Made by a program: the position numbers and the translations under genes
The notes under the pieces: generated by a model
What the model was told of the DNA's origin: nothing
Databases searched by the model: none
Seen by the model: only the letters and a program-made list of their open reading frames with translations
Source of the DNA: Zygnema cylindricum
Taxonomy: Eukaryota > Streptophyta > Zygnematophyceae > Zygnematales > Zygnemataceae
Length of the DNA: 64,000 bases
Direction of reading: 5' to 3'
NCBI GenBank assembly: GCA_037447655.1
Contig: JBBHKE010003460.1
Coordinates: forward strand, 186,001 to 250,000
Shown: positions 1 through 12,451 of the stretch, one piece after another
How the letters are laid out: each line of letters begins with the position of its first letter
Position numbering within the stretch: the stretch's first letter is position 1

Positions 1-3000
1 TTCCCTGCAAACGCGAGAAAGACGCCAAATAAAAAAGATGAGGCAACTCATGCACGTAATGTGCATCAAGTATGTCTACAAGAATTGAGAAGAAACGACA
101 AGATGATACTATATCGATACCTGGCCATGGTTGTGTATTCTTCTGTGGAAGCTTTTAGCTGCTCCTGTGTATGTTCAAACGTCTTCGAAGGTCCCACTAT
201 ATCCTGCAAAGAGAGGAATGAATAACGAAGGTGAGCCATTATTCAAACAATACTTTTCAAAACACACATAAACATGACATTAGCAATGGTTCATGTTGAC
301 AGCAAAGGTTTGTAAGCTCTACCAGACCGAGTCAGATTCAGTGCTACAAATTGAGGGTGCAATTTATATTCTCGGGAAAAAATCTCTACAAAATGAAGAA
401 TGCATGAAAAGCAAGATATAAAGCTTGCAGCATGACAATTTGAAATCATTTCTTTCGATCTCCCAGCAACCATAGAGCAGTCATAACCATGAATATTTCA
501 AAGAAGGGAGATTAATGAATTGTGAAGCAAATCCTCACCTTGTTGAGTTGCTCAGCATTTGCTTTGAATTTGAGTAATTCAAGAGTCTGCAAAGAAAGGA
601 AACACATCTCTGATTAAGAAGATCATGAGTCTCAAAAAGCAAAATAGAAATCCTGAGCGATTTTTAGAAGAATTTTAGCAACAAGATCCACTATTGAAGA
701 TACATCCTGCATCTCCAACTGCAATCGCGTTTCTGAATTCAACGCAAGCTGACTGGCGCATGAACAAGTACAAACCGTGTTTTTCAGAGAGGAGACTTCA
801 GAAATGAGGGCTTCCTTCTCTCCTCCTTCATAGAAACCCGTCAGCTGTTGAAGACGTTCTTTCAGAAGACTATTTTCTGCAGCTAATCGAAGAAACTCCG
901 TGCTGTGAGCATTTCCTTGATCGCCCGCTTGGCAAGTGGACTGCACAACAAATAGTAAAAGGGCAAAAATCCATCTTTGCCTTAAGAAAGAAGATCTATG
1001 AATCTGAGAAACCAACTGTTTTGTTTCACACGAGGGTTTGTTATGTCTTAAGACCTGTGTGTCAGTCACTTCACCAATGGTAGCTTTAAGAATCCTCCAT
1101 TTATCGAAAGTTTTCCTATGTATTCATGCATCACTACTTAACGATGAAGGTGGTTTCTATATATTATGAAACAGTGCTTCACAATGAAGGTAACTCCTGT
1201 GTATTTATGCAATAGTGCTTGAAAATGAAGGCAATTCCTTCATGCAACAGTACTTGACGAAGCCTACCAGAACACTGAGCTGTTCCAGTTCGTCAGTCAA
1301 TCGCTTGACCTGCTCGTCAGCTAGCTGCTCACGTCTGAGCACTCCAGTCAGAACTGCTTCCACTTCCCTCACCTGCAAACCCTCCCTCCCTCCCCAATTA
1401 TTCGTGATTTTGGAAAAAACCTTGTATATCTTGGAAGTACTCAGCTGCTACTCACTTCTTCGCGCGGCATTTTACGGTGAAAGTGCATTCATAAAACTCA
1501 AAAAAACATCGGCATAGGACACCGCTGTCCTTTGCTGATATTCTCATGGAATGCAAACTTTTTTCAACATCAGTGTCAATTAGAAATACAAGACAGGTAT
1601 TAGTAGCTAAGACAATGTTGATTCACCGTTTGTGTTCTCACGTACCTTGTCTGTGAGGTGATGTGGACTTCCAAGCTGTCGTCCTGATAAACTTTCACGA
1701 GATTTTTGAAACTGGGAAATGGTAAGGAGGGAACTACCACGGCGAGGTGCTTGCATTGGAGAGAAAGTGAGCTTGCGTGAACGGTCTCGACTCAACTCTT
1801 CCTAAATCCACAGTTACGAACAGGAACATCAGCCATTTACATAATAAAGCAAAAAAGAAGGAAATGACGCAGGTAGAAAGGAAGGAAGAAATGATCGCAA
1901 TGAAAACAGATTGACTTTGCCTTACCTTCAATTTTCGAATTTCTTGTTGTAGAGCCTCCACATCACCCGATGCATCCTCGTTCACAACGGCCTGAGCATC
2001 CAGAATAAGAGTTATGGAAAGAAGATAGTAAAAAGACCATTCAAGAAGATACTCTCACCATGTTAGGCAGACAACAAATCCTTATTTAATGCAGGTAACG
2101 AGACATCATCAAGCCCATCAGGCTTCCAATGTATTTATTCACGAAGAAACAAAAGCACAATTTGTCTCTGGAAAGTTCCAGTCCACGTTATTTCTCATCA
2201 TAAATACATTGGTCCACACTAAAATCACTTTTAAAGCTAACAACACTAGCATCAATCATCATTATGGTGTAGACTCACTATGGTATGAGATGTACCGGTT
2301 TCACTTCAATTGGATGCGGCAAAATTGCTATTGTATTGCAGTGCGATATTCACACAAATGCCCAACAAGAGTCTAGATTTCTTGAAACGAAATCGGTAAA
2401 ACAACATTAACAGAAAATTGGACATGCAAGACGGTTAGAATGAACATCCTCACCTTCGTTCGCATGTATTTCGCTCGCTGGGCAAATTTCAACGTATTCC
2501 ACGTCTCCGACATAGATCTACTCCACAACCCACCATCCATAAATTACAGTCAGATATAATTATTCCAGGTAACAGTCACGAGACAACATTCTTTTAGCTG
2601 GACATCTCCAGAACTTCGTCGAGCCACTTACAAGTATGAAGGACTAATATTTGCAATCATCTTCGTTTTTGAGTTTCCACCTAAGGAATCCTGCAATTTC
2701 CCGATAAGAAAATGAATGAGTCACAAACCAATATCTCATCAATGAGAACTTCACTTTATTGTAGATTTCCTAAATTGACTTCTAAAAGCGTATACAGAAC
2801 AGTACATATTTTCCTGAGAGTCCTCCGGGTTCAATGCCGACAAAAACATCAACTTTCATGAGCAAGTCCAGACTTTCACCGTCTATTTTCTGAAAATGGA
2901 TTCCTACTATGAAATTGTATTTCCAGAGTCTACTTCACAGAGGAATATAGACTCATTAATGAGAATATACATAGTTAGAGACAAAAACCCCACCTGTAGG

Positions 3001-6000
3001 AGAAGTGTTAGTTTCGAATCCCTATATGGAACATGACGCTCTCTCTTAGTCTTGCCTATCTCAACGAGGATCATAATCACAAGCCTGTAAAAGACATCAA
3101 AAGAATTATCAGCTCTACAACAGATTCAAGGTAGGACAGCCACTTCTGCCATCGTCTTTGTATAGAATAGCACCATTTCATACTTATTTAAGTTCAGATT
3201 TTGCCGTTTCATTCACTTGACTTTTTGCAGGGTATTTACAGTTCCTATGTCATCAAGAGATTAGCAAATGGGTCAGGAACAAGAAAAAGACAAGGACGAC
3301 TACAGACATAAAATAGTGTTTTCCTTCAGTATGCCTTTCGGGAGTCACTGGACATCTAGTCTTCCTCGAGCTATATCATGCTCCATATGGCTCTCAAAGC
3401 TAAAAGCTGGACAACCACCATTTGATTTTCAAGTTGTCTGTGATGATTGTTCTGAGGTTAAGTAAATAATTAAGAGCAGGACAGCCTATTTTCAAGGCAA
3501 TGCCTTTTGACTTTTGAGTAGCTTAATAATTCAGAATTTCATATCTTGATCCATCTTTTAGTTGTTAAACAGAGACATTCTTTGAAAAAAAGATGCTGCC
3601 TCAGAGCATGAACTGACTAGAAATAACAACAATTTCAAATTTCAAATTTCAAATTTTAAATTACTCTAATTGCACATTACTTTTAATTGCACCACTTTCT
3701 CAAAAACAAGTTTGCTCGTTTCTTGCGAACATTAGTTATGAACGTGAAAGGCTCCAGTTTTTATATACTGTAAATAACAATGATCATTAGTAGAATCTAA
3801 CCATTTTTGGCGATTCACACGAAATGTTATTTTTCAATTAAGGAGGAAAAGAACATACCCGAGACAACTTAGGGACTTATTGATGTTTGATGCTTCCCTT
3901 AGCCGTTCTCCTATAGCTCCAGAACATTTTTGCCTACACTCGATAAACCAATTCCCAAAACCACACTGGTTAGACTCACTCTGTACAACAAGCTTACAAA
4001 CAACAACAGGTGCCAACAAGAACCATTGGCAAGACTGTAAAGCATTTCAAAACAAAAGAACAATTGCTCTTTCTTTAAATTGGAGAGACTCATGTTTGGA
4101 GAATTGACAATCAAATTCAAATTTCAATTTACTGAATGTTGAATCGTATGCTAAGAGTCCAACTGAACTATACCTTTCAGAACCTGCCAAATCCACCAAG
4201 TTAAGACGTCCATATCTGGTGTTGGTGATGTTATTCGCAATCCACTGAAAACAAGAAAACAAAATCAATTTAAGTTAAGAGAATAATTTTAGGAAGGAAC
4301 AGCCAATAAATGTGAAGTAAGAGGAGGATGTGGAAGAACTTAATTTGCACAAAAACGGATTACAAAACAAACAATGTAAGAACAGAAAATGCTTACAAAA
4401 TAAGAAATGAAATCAAAGATGAAATGGAATCCATTATTCCACATTATCAAAATATTACGCAGATAATAAAAAACGCCAATAAACGAACTTCTTGGGATCC
4501 ACATTCAGTTTACCGTGCTTTTAACAACTCCTATGAAGAGAGTATGCGATCGACTGCTCTCCTCATTCATGAATGTTGTTGCAACTTTCCGGTGCGATTT
4601 GCCCTAAAAATTGGTAACAAAAATATTAATAACAAGACCAACTGCTTTCTAAGAACAACCTTATGAAGAAAAGTTGAGCAAACCGTTTGTTGAGCACCCA
4701 TTGGGAAATGGAATTCACCAAAATAAAAGCCTAAAGTTATTGCTCCCAAAATGTCAGAGTTGTGATCAAATTGCTCCTGTGGAAAGGTGAACACTATGAA
4801 AAATAGAAACGCAAAAATTTAAGACATCCAAACAGCCATGCTGCTCCTTCAAAATATAAGACCGCCATTCAAATCTTTCTTGACTGCTCTTTCTGCATTG
4901 TGTTCTTTTAACTCAAAGTCTTGTGCTTAGTAAGAATCTACCGATCAATAGTGTTCAACATATTTTTTTTGTGGATCTCGTACACCAATTTGAATGCCAT
5001 GTCTCAAATACAGTGAGGGGCACAGAGTCATCGACACAATAAGCGGGCATGCAACTACTTTATATGACTTTATAAACGTATCATTCTATCAAAATTTAGG
5101 TGACATTATTCTTCAAATCAAAATGTGAACTTCAAAAACTATGGTACCTTTAACAAAAGCTCCATGACTCCTTCCAGATTGTCCACTACGACTGCGGTCA
5201 AACCTTCCACAAAATGTCCACACTTTGGATCTTCACGAATCTGTGCCCGTCAAAACCGCATTAATAAGTTTTTGTCTTACAAGTTGATGTTCCGGAATTT
5301 TAACAACATGAAAAAGCATAACTTCATGTCCATGGAGTATGCATAAGCACAACCCATTAATAGCACGACAACAGCTTACATGTAAGTTCGTTTTTGAAGG
5401 ATCCAGAAGGTCTGTAATTTGCTCGTTGTAAATTTCAAGAAAGGAGCAGGTGCAAGTAAACTGTAGTTGTTCAACTGCACTATTTCTTTGTTCCTGCTTG
5501 CAACATTGGGAGATCAAGATTTAAATTGGCAGCATAAACGTTAAAAGTGCATGACATAAATGCAATCATTAATAGCCTACATGTGAACAATCAATCTTAC
5601 ATACGAGGGTTTGGCATTAACAAGTTGGTTGCAAAGAATGACAACAAGGTATTTGTGAGGCAAGTGGAAACACGTACAAAAGAACATGCAACCATGTAAG
5701 TACAATTCAAACAAAATCACCCCAATGCACACAAAGACGTGGAAGCACATGAGTTAACCAATTGCAGACTCACCTCTGCCATTCGCTTGAATAAATACTC
5801 ATATACCCTCGGTATGATGCCTTTGTGAGCAGGTGCACGATTGGGGTCATCAATATCGCCAATCATAGTGTACGTTTTCCCGCTTCCAGTCTGCACGCAA
5901 TAGACACTAGTTAGTGGCACCATTTGTCTAAAGTACATGATATTGACTTTTAAGGACATTCCTATTGTCACAAACAAATCACATTACACGAATTGAGACA

Positions 6001-7293
6001 AACCTTAAACAGCTGTCAGGTTGACGTTACTATGCTTGTCCAGTGCATTCAGACAAAGTATGTTGCAAGAGTCCATCAAAAACATAGTTCTAGAGTAAGT
6101 AAAAAAAAAAAAAACAAGTTTTTACATACCTGCCCATAAGCAAAGAGAGTGCTGTTGTACCCCTCTAGGCAGTTGTCAACCATTGGCAAGCCCACATCTT
6201 GAAAAACTTCCTCCTGGAATGATGTCAACGAAATTGCAAAGCAACTGTGTCAATGCGTCGACTTGTTATTCTAAAAAATAAATAAAGTTGATTAAATATT
6301 CTTTTATTTTATTACTTGTTTCATATGCATGGGGATTAAGAAAAAAAATGATGTTAGTCATGCAACCACAATGGACTAACCTGGGAAGCAAGTTCGTCAG
6401 CGACATGGTCAAATGTGAATGTTCCACTTAAATCTTGTCCATGAAAAAGAAGCGAGCTTTCACTTTGTGGTTTGAGACATAGTCGACCATCCGACTGCTC
6501 CCGTGAAACAAGTGGTCGAAGTCGAACCATGACCTGGTGAAGAAAAAAACATTAACTAAAAATCAAATGTTTAAACATAGATAACCTGGAACTTCGTCTG
6601 CATGAAAAACTAATTAAAGATCATTATTGTTTTATTCAGAAACAGATGCAACAAAGTCAAAAGCAAAAAAGGTCTACACTTTCAATACAACTAGACAAGG
6701 GCAAAACGTTATACACTTTCAATACAACTTTCATGAAAAATATTTCTTTTTGAAAAAGGAAACTAGAAGGAATAAATCCTTTTTACATCTTTGTGTATCC
6801 AAGACAAAAATGGTTTAATTATCGATGTATATAAATTTGCTGTTGCTACTCACTTTGAGCCTTCCATTTCTATGACAATGTAGACTTGTACAGAATTTTC
6901 AGATGCCGCTAGTAGCGCAGCTACAATTACATTCGTATATAATTTGTTTGAGGCTGGAGACCTATAATACTTGGTATCCTACACTTCAAAATTCCAAACA
7001 AGAAATTCCTGGTATGTGTAACCCTCCATCTTCTGCCGATTCATAACCAACACTACTATCTCCCCCTTCCTTAAACAAGTTCGGCTTGAATTCGAGACTG
7101 ACTTCAAAGTTTGAAGACTGATTTCTTTGGTTACATTTTTCCTGCTTGGTCTTACTCACTCCTTTTCCATTGTATACCCTTCACCTTATTCATTTTCCCC
7201 TAGACCATCCCCGTAAATTCTAGTATCGCTTGTGCCCTCTGCAACAAAAGTCAAAATTAATGAATCACTTTAACAGGAGAGATATTCTACTAA

Positions 7294-7335
<42 letters not shown>

Positions 7336-8415
7336 AATGGTGCTTACATAGTTACTGCACCGTGACAGGCAAACGTGCATCGTGACAGGTAAAATGTAAC
7401 TTACCTGAACATTATTGTCGTCTTCCACTCCGTAGTCATCATCCACACTTGAGCTACTTGAGTTTCTTGCTTTTATGGGGGGAAATTGTAGAGGCTCTCG
7501 CTGGTGTGCTTGATCAATCAAAGGAGCGACTGCCATCTTAGTCTGTCGATGTTCCTCTCTCTGTTGCTGAGTACCGCTGGTCAAGATTCCAGCTGCTTTT
7601 GGCAATCTTGATGGGATAACTCCGGGTAGTAAATCTTTTTCGTTCTTGCGAGGTGTGCTGTTTGTAAGAGCAGGACGACCGCTTTTCTTTCCAAGAATAC
7701 TATTTGGACGGGATATTTTGGGACGTCTAAGGGTGCCTTCTATGTTTGGCCGCACTGAATCTAACTGACGATCAGGTGTTCCATGTGCAGGTAACAAATT
7801 GTTATCGACTACTTTGATAAGAAAGTTTACCTTTTTTGAGGGGGCATTCACGTTAGGACCATTTATTCCTTGTAAAGCAGGTTTTTTTTTAACCCTAGAT
7901 GAAGTCACCTGTCCTAATTTGCTGGCAACGTCATCCTGTAAAACTAGTTTAGTTTCTTTCCGCAGATTTCCCGTCCATGGCCGAGGAATAAGAGATTCAG
8001 TAAAGGTGTACATATCATTATTCATTTGATTTTCATCACTTTCTCGCTGCTGTTCGTCTATAAAAGCATTCAGGGAATTTCCTAAATTCAAGCTGTCATC
8101 AATTAGAAAGTCATCCGGAAGATACTCGTTCACTACAGCAGAAAATCGCTCCTCTAAATCTTCAGCAGCTGAAACTTCCGGAGACTTGCACCAAGGCATC
8201 TTAGGAATATGTGAAGAACCATTAGTTTCTGCATTTCCGAAAGGTTCCCTCGCTGTAAGCAATATTGAATTGGCTCTATGATTCATACTTCCAGTTGAAT
8301 CAAGGTTTCGAATAACAACATGACCTTCCACAGGTTGAAAAGCAGGAGTGACAGCAGGAGGATCCTTCTCTTTCCTTGGAGACATGCCAAAGAAGCTCAC
8401 AAGTGAAGATACCAT
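1..8415 (-). CDS. KIN12: Kinesin-12 (POK/PAKRP-like phragmoplast motor), N-terminal part, truncated by window edge
   Basis: Plus-end microtubule motor of the family that acts at the preprophase band and phragmoplast. Exons in transcription order: 8415-7405, 6533-6381, 6213-6130, 5890-5774, 5493-5380, 5240-5148, 4603-4514, 4244-4174, 3933-3859, 3084-2994, 2690-2632, 2517-2454, 1991-1926, 1801-1646, 1372-1268, 940-776, 586-539, 203-121, then an acceptor near position 5 opens the next exon. All phases agree, giving 881 aa so far. Residues 1-332 are a Ser/Pro/Lys-rich extension. The motor spans about 333-674, with P-loop GQTGSGKT (415-422, split by an intron), switch I NEESSRSH (537-544) and switch II DLAGSER (572-578). 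Residues from about 675 are helical and match the kinesin-12 neck and stalk, including the [17 protein letters not shown] segment. The start has an in-frame methionine ten codons later; an AG just upstream of the ATG could end a 5' UTR intron. Family assignment is firm; the exact orthologue is not. Confidence 0.93.
7297..7332. repeat. (TA)n microsatellite in kinesin intron 1
   Basis: About 18 uninterrupted TA dinucleotides inside the intron between kinesin exons 1 and 2. No other function visible. Confidence 0.95.
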
Positions 8416-8652
8416 GCCTGTTATAAAGATAAGGCGCACAGAAGCTGAAAGTCCCTACAAAGATCTCTTCAAAATCTCCTAAGTCCTCTATATCATATGT
8501 CAGTCATACCTAAAAAAGGGCCTATGGTACCTCTTGCACTTCAAAACCATGCAGTGAAGTCCGCGAAAACCAAAGGTAAAAGGCTATCTTCGACACAGTA
8601 CAGAGGGCAGAAAGCGGAGGGCAGAAAGCTGCAAGTATTTTCGGAGAATAAG

Positions 8653-8663
8653 TGACCGTTGGG
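8653..8663 (-). promoter_or_regulatory. MSA element (M-phase-specific activator) of the kinesin gene
   Basis: Read on the minus strand the site is CCCAACGGTCA, a full match to the MSA consensus YCYAACGGYYA bound by three-repeat MYB3R factors in plant G2/M genes. It lies 238-248 bp upstream of the kinesin ATG and in its orientation. A second AACGG core, followed by CTC, is on the plus strand near 8825. Kinesins of cytokinesis are established MSA targets; use in this organism is inference. Confidence 0.7.
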
Positions 8664-9018
8664 TGTGACCGTCACAGATTTTGAATTTTTTACGCCCGGA
8701 GCGTCTTTCCATTTACTTCTGTCAACGAACGAACGGACGTGCGAAGAGCGGTCGAACGAACTAATAAGCAGACTCGCGAACGAACGAAACAACGAACAGT
8801 TTACAGAGAGCGCGCCGCCTCCTAAAAACGGCTCAAAGCACTTTTCCTGTGAGAAAGACAAAATTGTAAGGGGGCTCATAATGTTATGAACTTATGATGG
8901 ACTTTTCAGACCTTGACCTACAGAAATGGGGTTGTGCCGTTGTGGTGTCGCTCACGTTTTCCATATTGCAGTACTGTACTGTACTTTGTCCACTTCGTAC
9001 GGCTGTTTGCTGCAGAGC

Positions 9019-9026
9019 TATATAAA
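9019..9026 (+). promoter_or_regulatory. TATA box of the 530-aa coiled-coil gene
   Basis: TATATAAA lies 165 bp upstream of the ATG at 9191. With the usual 25-35 bp spacing it would place transcription start near 9050 and leave a 5' leader of about 140 nt. A CCAAT box in inverted orientation (ATTGG) lies inside that leader at about 9184. Confidence 0.5.
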
Positions 9027-9190
9027 GTAACTGAACTGTAGCTTTTAGATATACTGCTTGACGTACTTGGCACTTCATTATTCAGCAAGTATTCAAACAG
9101 CGTTGACTGTTGCCTTTCTTTCTTTCCCTTGTTTTCTGCCGAGTGTTCGTCTCTTCCTTCTATTTCCACTTTTCTGCGCGCTGATTGGCC

Positions 9191-12100
9191 ATGGCGTACT
9201 TCGCATTCATGCCAGTGCATTCTTCATTATTGCATCGTTTAGGTGAGGCATCAGAAACTTTTACAGTTGAAGAGGAAGTGAGAGGGAGAGGAGGAAATGC
9301 CAATTCTTACTTTAACTCTGTTTTTTATTGGCATATGAGATGAATAATTTTCAATATTATGATGTTCTTTAAATGTATGTTTATACGAGTTTTAAATGTG
9401 GATTATTCCTTCTGCTGCTTCTTATGACTTTCTTTGTTGCCAGCTGCAAAGTTTGATTGGTTGATGTCTTTTGCCGTTGTAATCATTGTGAATTTGTTGT
9501 TTTGTGGTGGGAAGACAGTAATGACGATTGCTGGTGCCGGTAGTGATGCAGAGTATGTGTAAATCTATGTACAGTTTATTGTTGCTGCTGCCATAACAAT
9601 GTGGAGTATGTATAAGTGATGACCAATTTCATACTGTGTTTATTTCTGCTGTTGCTGAGTGTATACATAGTGATGCCAGTCCACTGTTTGGTTAAGTTGA
9701 CTGTATATGATTATTTCAGAGTGCCTTATTTTGTTTGTTTCTGCTGTTTGTTGCTGATTTTGACATGGCGCCTCTGTGTCAAGTGCTGGACAGTTATTGT
9801 CGCCGCTGCTGCAGCAGTGCTGTTCCATGTAATTTTTTTTTTCTTCTATTACTGCCGTTCTCATGGTTAGTGCATGTAAAGTCAAGGAAAGTTCACTAAT
9901 GTTGCTGCTGTAGTTATGTTGAGTGCATATAAGTATTCGACAAGTCCTTGTATTGTTTACTTCGGCTGTTTATTTCTGCTGTCGCCTTGAGTGTGTATCG
10001 ACTGATATACAGCTGCTGCAGTCATTCTGAGTGTAGATAAGTGATACATTGTTTTTTGTTTCCACTGTTGCTCCATTGTTGATGGACAGCTCATTGTTGC
10101 TGCTGCTACTGAGTGTAAATTAGTGGTAGACAGTTGCTTGTTGTGCTTGTTTCGGCTTTTGCTGCTATTGTCCCATTGAGTGTGTCGTTGCTGTAAAATG
10201 CCGAGTATGTATCGGTAATGGACAGTTTCGTGCCGTTTTTGTTTCTGCTGTTGGTACTGTTGTTGTTGTGCTGTTGCGGGTGTTTAAAAGTGATGGACAG
10301 CTCATTGTTGCTGCTGCAGGTATATTCAGTGTATATCAGTTATGGACAACTCTGCATGTTTGTTTGTTTCCGATGCCGTCATGATGCTAGTGTATAGTGA
10401 CGCATGCATCATTTTCTTCTGTGTTATGCTGAGCATATTTAAACAATGAACGGCTTCGTTGTTGTTGATCCTGCTGTTGCGTTTGAGGAAAATCCAGAAA
10501 CAGTCATGATTATGTTATTCGTCAATTTGTAAACAGAGGAAAATGGGGTGTGTATACGCCATTTAAGCATACATAGACTCAAAAGGTCTATGTATGATGG
10601 AAAATTCAGGAGGCGAGGTCATGAAATTGTTTGCGTTTGTAGTATGCTGGTGAGTTGTGTTTGTTTTCTTGTTACATCAAGTTCTTATAATTCTCTTCCC
10701 CGCCACCCCCTTTCCTTTTTCTGTGTGCAGGAGCTCATACGATTGGTCGTGGTCATTTCACCAGAAGAGGTGAGGCCAGTGAAATGCTGGCTTTTGTTTA
10801 TCCTTTGCAAGGGATGTCCACATCGTCCATGTATTGTGGTACTGTGCCTTTTAGCATGGATGGAAGGAGAGAGTCTGAAATTTCTGTCAGGCAGCCAAGA
10901 TTATGCTATCCAAGGGGTGTCAATGAAAGGAGAACAGGACCAGACGTGTCTAATGGACAGTCTCGCTGGAGGAGAACTGTCGCTGTGGATGACAAGAGAA
11001 CTAGTAATGAGTCTGAACATTTTGTCATACGGTCAGACAATGCTGGTGCTGTGGATGAAAGGAGAACTAGGAATGTGTCTGAACGTTTTGTCATGCAGTC
11101 AGGCATAGGTCGTCACAAGGGGATTTCGTCCTTGTTTTCCCAGGAAAGAAAAACCAGGGCTGAAATGACAGGGAACCTGTGTCCTATCAATCAGCCTTAT
11201 GCACAAACTTTTGGTCGTAAAAGGAAGCCTGAAAGTGTCTTAACCCAGCCAAAAAAGCTTTCGACCCCTCAGCCTTCTGCACTAACTTCTGGTCTTAAAA
11301 GGAAGCATGAAGGTCTTGTAGCCCCATCAAAAAAGCTTTCAACTTTGACAAGACAAAATACAGCAGACGTTCCTAGCAATATTGAATGGGGAGGCGGATT
11401 TAGCCAGGAGAGTATGGGGTGTAATATGAATCTGTATGGGTCCATGCAAGGTCTTTTGGAGCTCAATGAAGAAGGAAACATATTAGGTTTGAAGTCACCA
11501 GTTTTTCCTCATTGTATGGACTCTCCAATCTTTCGTCCTATGGGTGACAATTGTCTTATTCATGATAATGTGGGAACTAACTTAAACACCTCTGGTTCAA
11601 AGTCATCAGTTGCTTCCCAGCATAGAGCTTCTCCAGTCCCTGATGCTAACCAGGTTATGGGACTTGACACTCGTTTGCAGGGGTCAATGGATGGTACTTT
11701 GAACATTGGTGAAGTAGGACAGAGCCCAGGGTTGAAGTCACCTGTCACTCATGATAAAACTCCAAGATTGGCCAGTTTCGGAAATTGTTCTAAACAAGCA
11801 AGTCTAGGAATCGACGAGTCCAGGGATGGGCCTTTAAATGGTGGTTTGTATAATAGTAATCGTGTTTATCCTCCCCGTCGAGTTGCTGCCTCAGCAAGCC
11901 CTTTTCTGGATAGTTCCAGGAATGAATGTAGGCTCGAAGACTTGGGCCTCAATATCGATCCATATGGGTCAATGAGTCCTTATTGGAGGTCAGCTGAGGA
12001 GGAGCGAGTTCATGCAAGCGAGCAAAAAAAGAAGAACTTTGAGGCTTTTCTAAGGTCCAAGGTTGATAAAAACGAGAAAGAGATCGCATGCATGCGAGAG

Positions 12101-12451
12101 GAGAACTTGACATTACAAGAGGTATATATATTCTAAATTTATTTCAATGGATGCCTATGTTGTAACTTCAGCAGTCCTGTTGTGATCTTTGCTTCTTTGA
12201 TTCTGGTACTTTTTGGTTATTACCAAGACTTGTTTTGACGCACAGGCAGAGATCTCTCGTTGCTCTGGCTAACACTATTGTTTAATGGGTCTTTGTTGCA
12301 GAAACTGACCAGACTGGAGTCGGAGAGGAAGGAATTGGAAGACAGGGAGCAATCAAGGAGTCGTCTTCGCGAATTTGACTCCTGCGATGGATTTGTCGGG
12401 TTCTATCTCCCCTCTCCATGTGCGTCGCATTCAAAATACTCACTTTCATGA
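9191..12451 (+). CDS. Unrecognised 530-aa nuclear-looking protein with internal repeats and C-terminal coiled coil
   Basis: Three coding exons, 9191-9242, 10731-12121 and 12302-12451, have strong sites (donor TTTAG|GTGAGG, acceptor after a long pyrimidine tract, TTGCAG) and matching phases. The ATG sits in a gccATGG context. A shorter start at 10784 is possible if exon 1 is wrong. Visible features: three related RRT/SERFV-type segments at about 79-142; two tandem basic modules (GRKRKPESVLTQPKKLST at 179-196 and a GLKRKHEGLVAPSKKLST copy after it) that look like bipartite nuclear signals; two copies of a GSM...GLKSPV module about 80 residues apart (253-275, 334-356) and a third YGSM near 429; and a charged coiled coil at about 437-505. 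No catalytic motif is seen and I do not recognise the family. Its divergent arrangement with a mitotic kinesin makes a cell-division role a guess only. Confidence 0.72.
9530..10470. repeat. Degenerate tandem repeat, unit about 60-70 bp, in intron 1 of the 530-aa gene
   Basis: Roughly a dozen diverged copies of a unit built from GAGTGTATATAAGTGATGGA, then CAGTT-type sequence, then TTTCTGCTGTTGCTGCTG. Copies are clearest around 9600-9700, 9900-10000, 10080-10160 and 10260-10330. The region fills most of the 1.5 kb first intron. The long ORFs here are products of the repeat. Confidence 0.65.

Larger units (their letters stand above)
8416..9190. promoter_or_regulatory. Shared divergent promoter region
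   Basis: The 775 bp between the kinesin ATG (minus) and the coiled-coil gene ATG (plus) holds no convincing coding exon. It contains the MSA element, a GC-rich stretch near 8810-8830, degenerate CGAACGAACG-type short repeats around 8725-8790, and a TATA box. ORFs here on both strands have no family resemblance. Confidence 0.6.

Noticed and set aside
10548-11108. 186-aa ORF overlapping the 530-aa gene in another frame
   Set aside because: The other frame runs twice as far, has internal protein repeats and joins flanking exons in phase.
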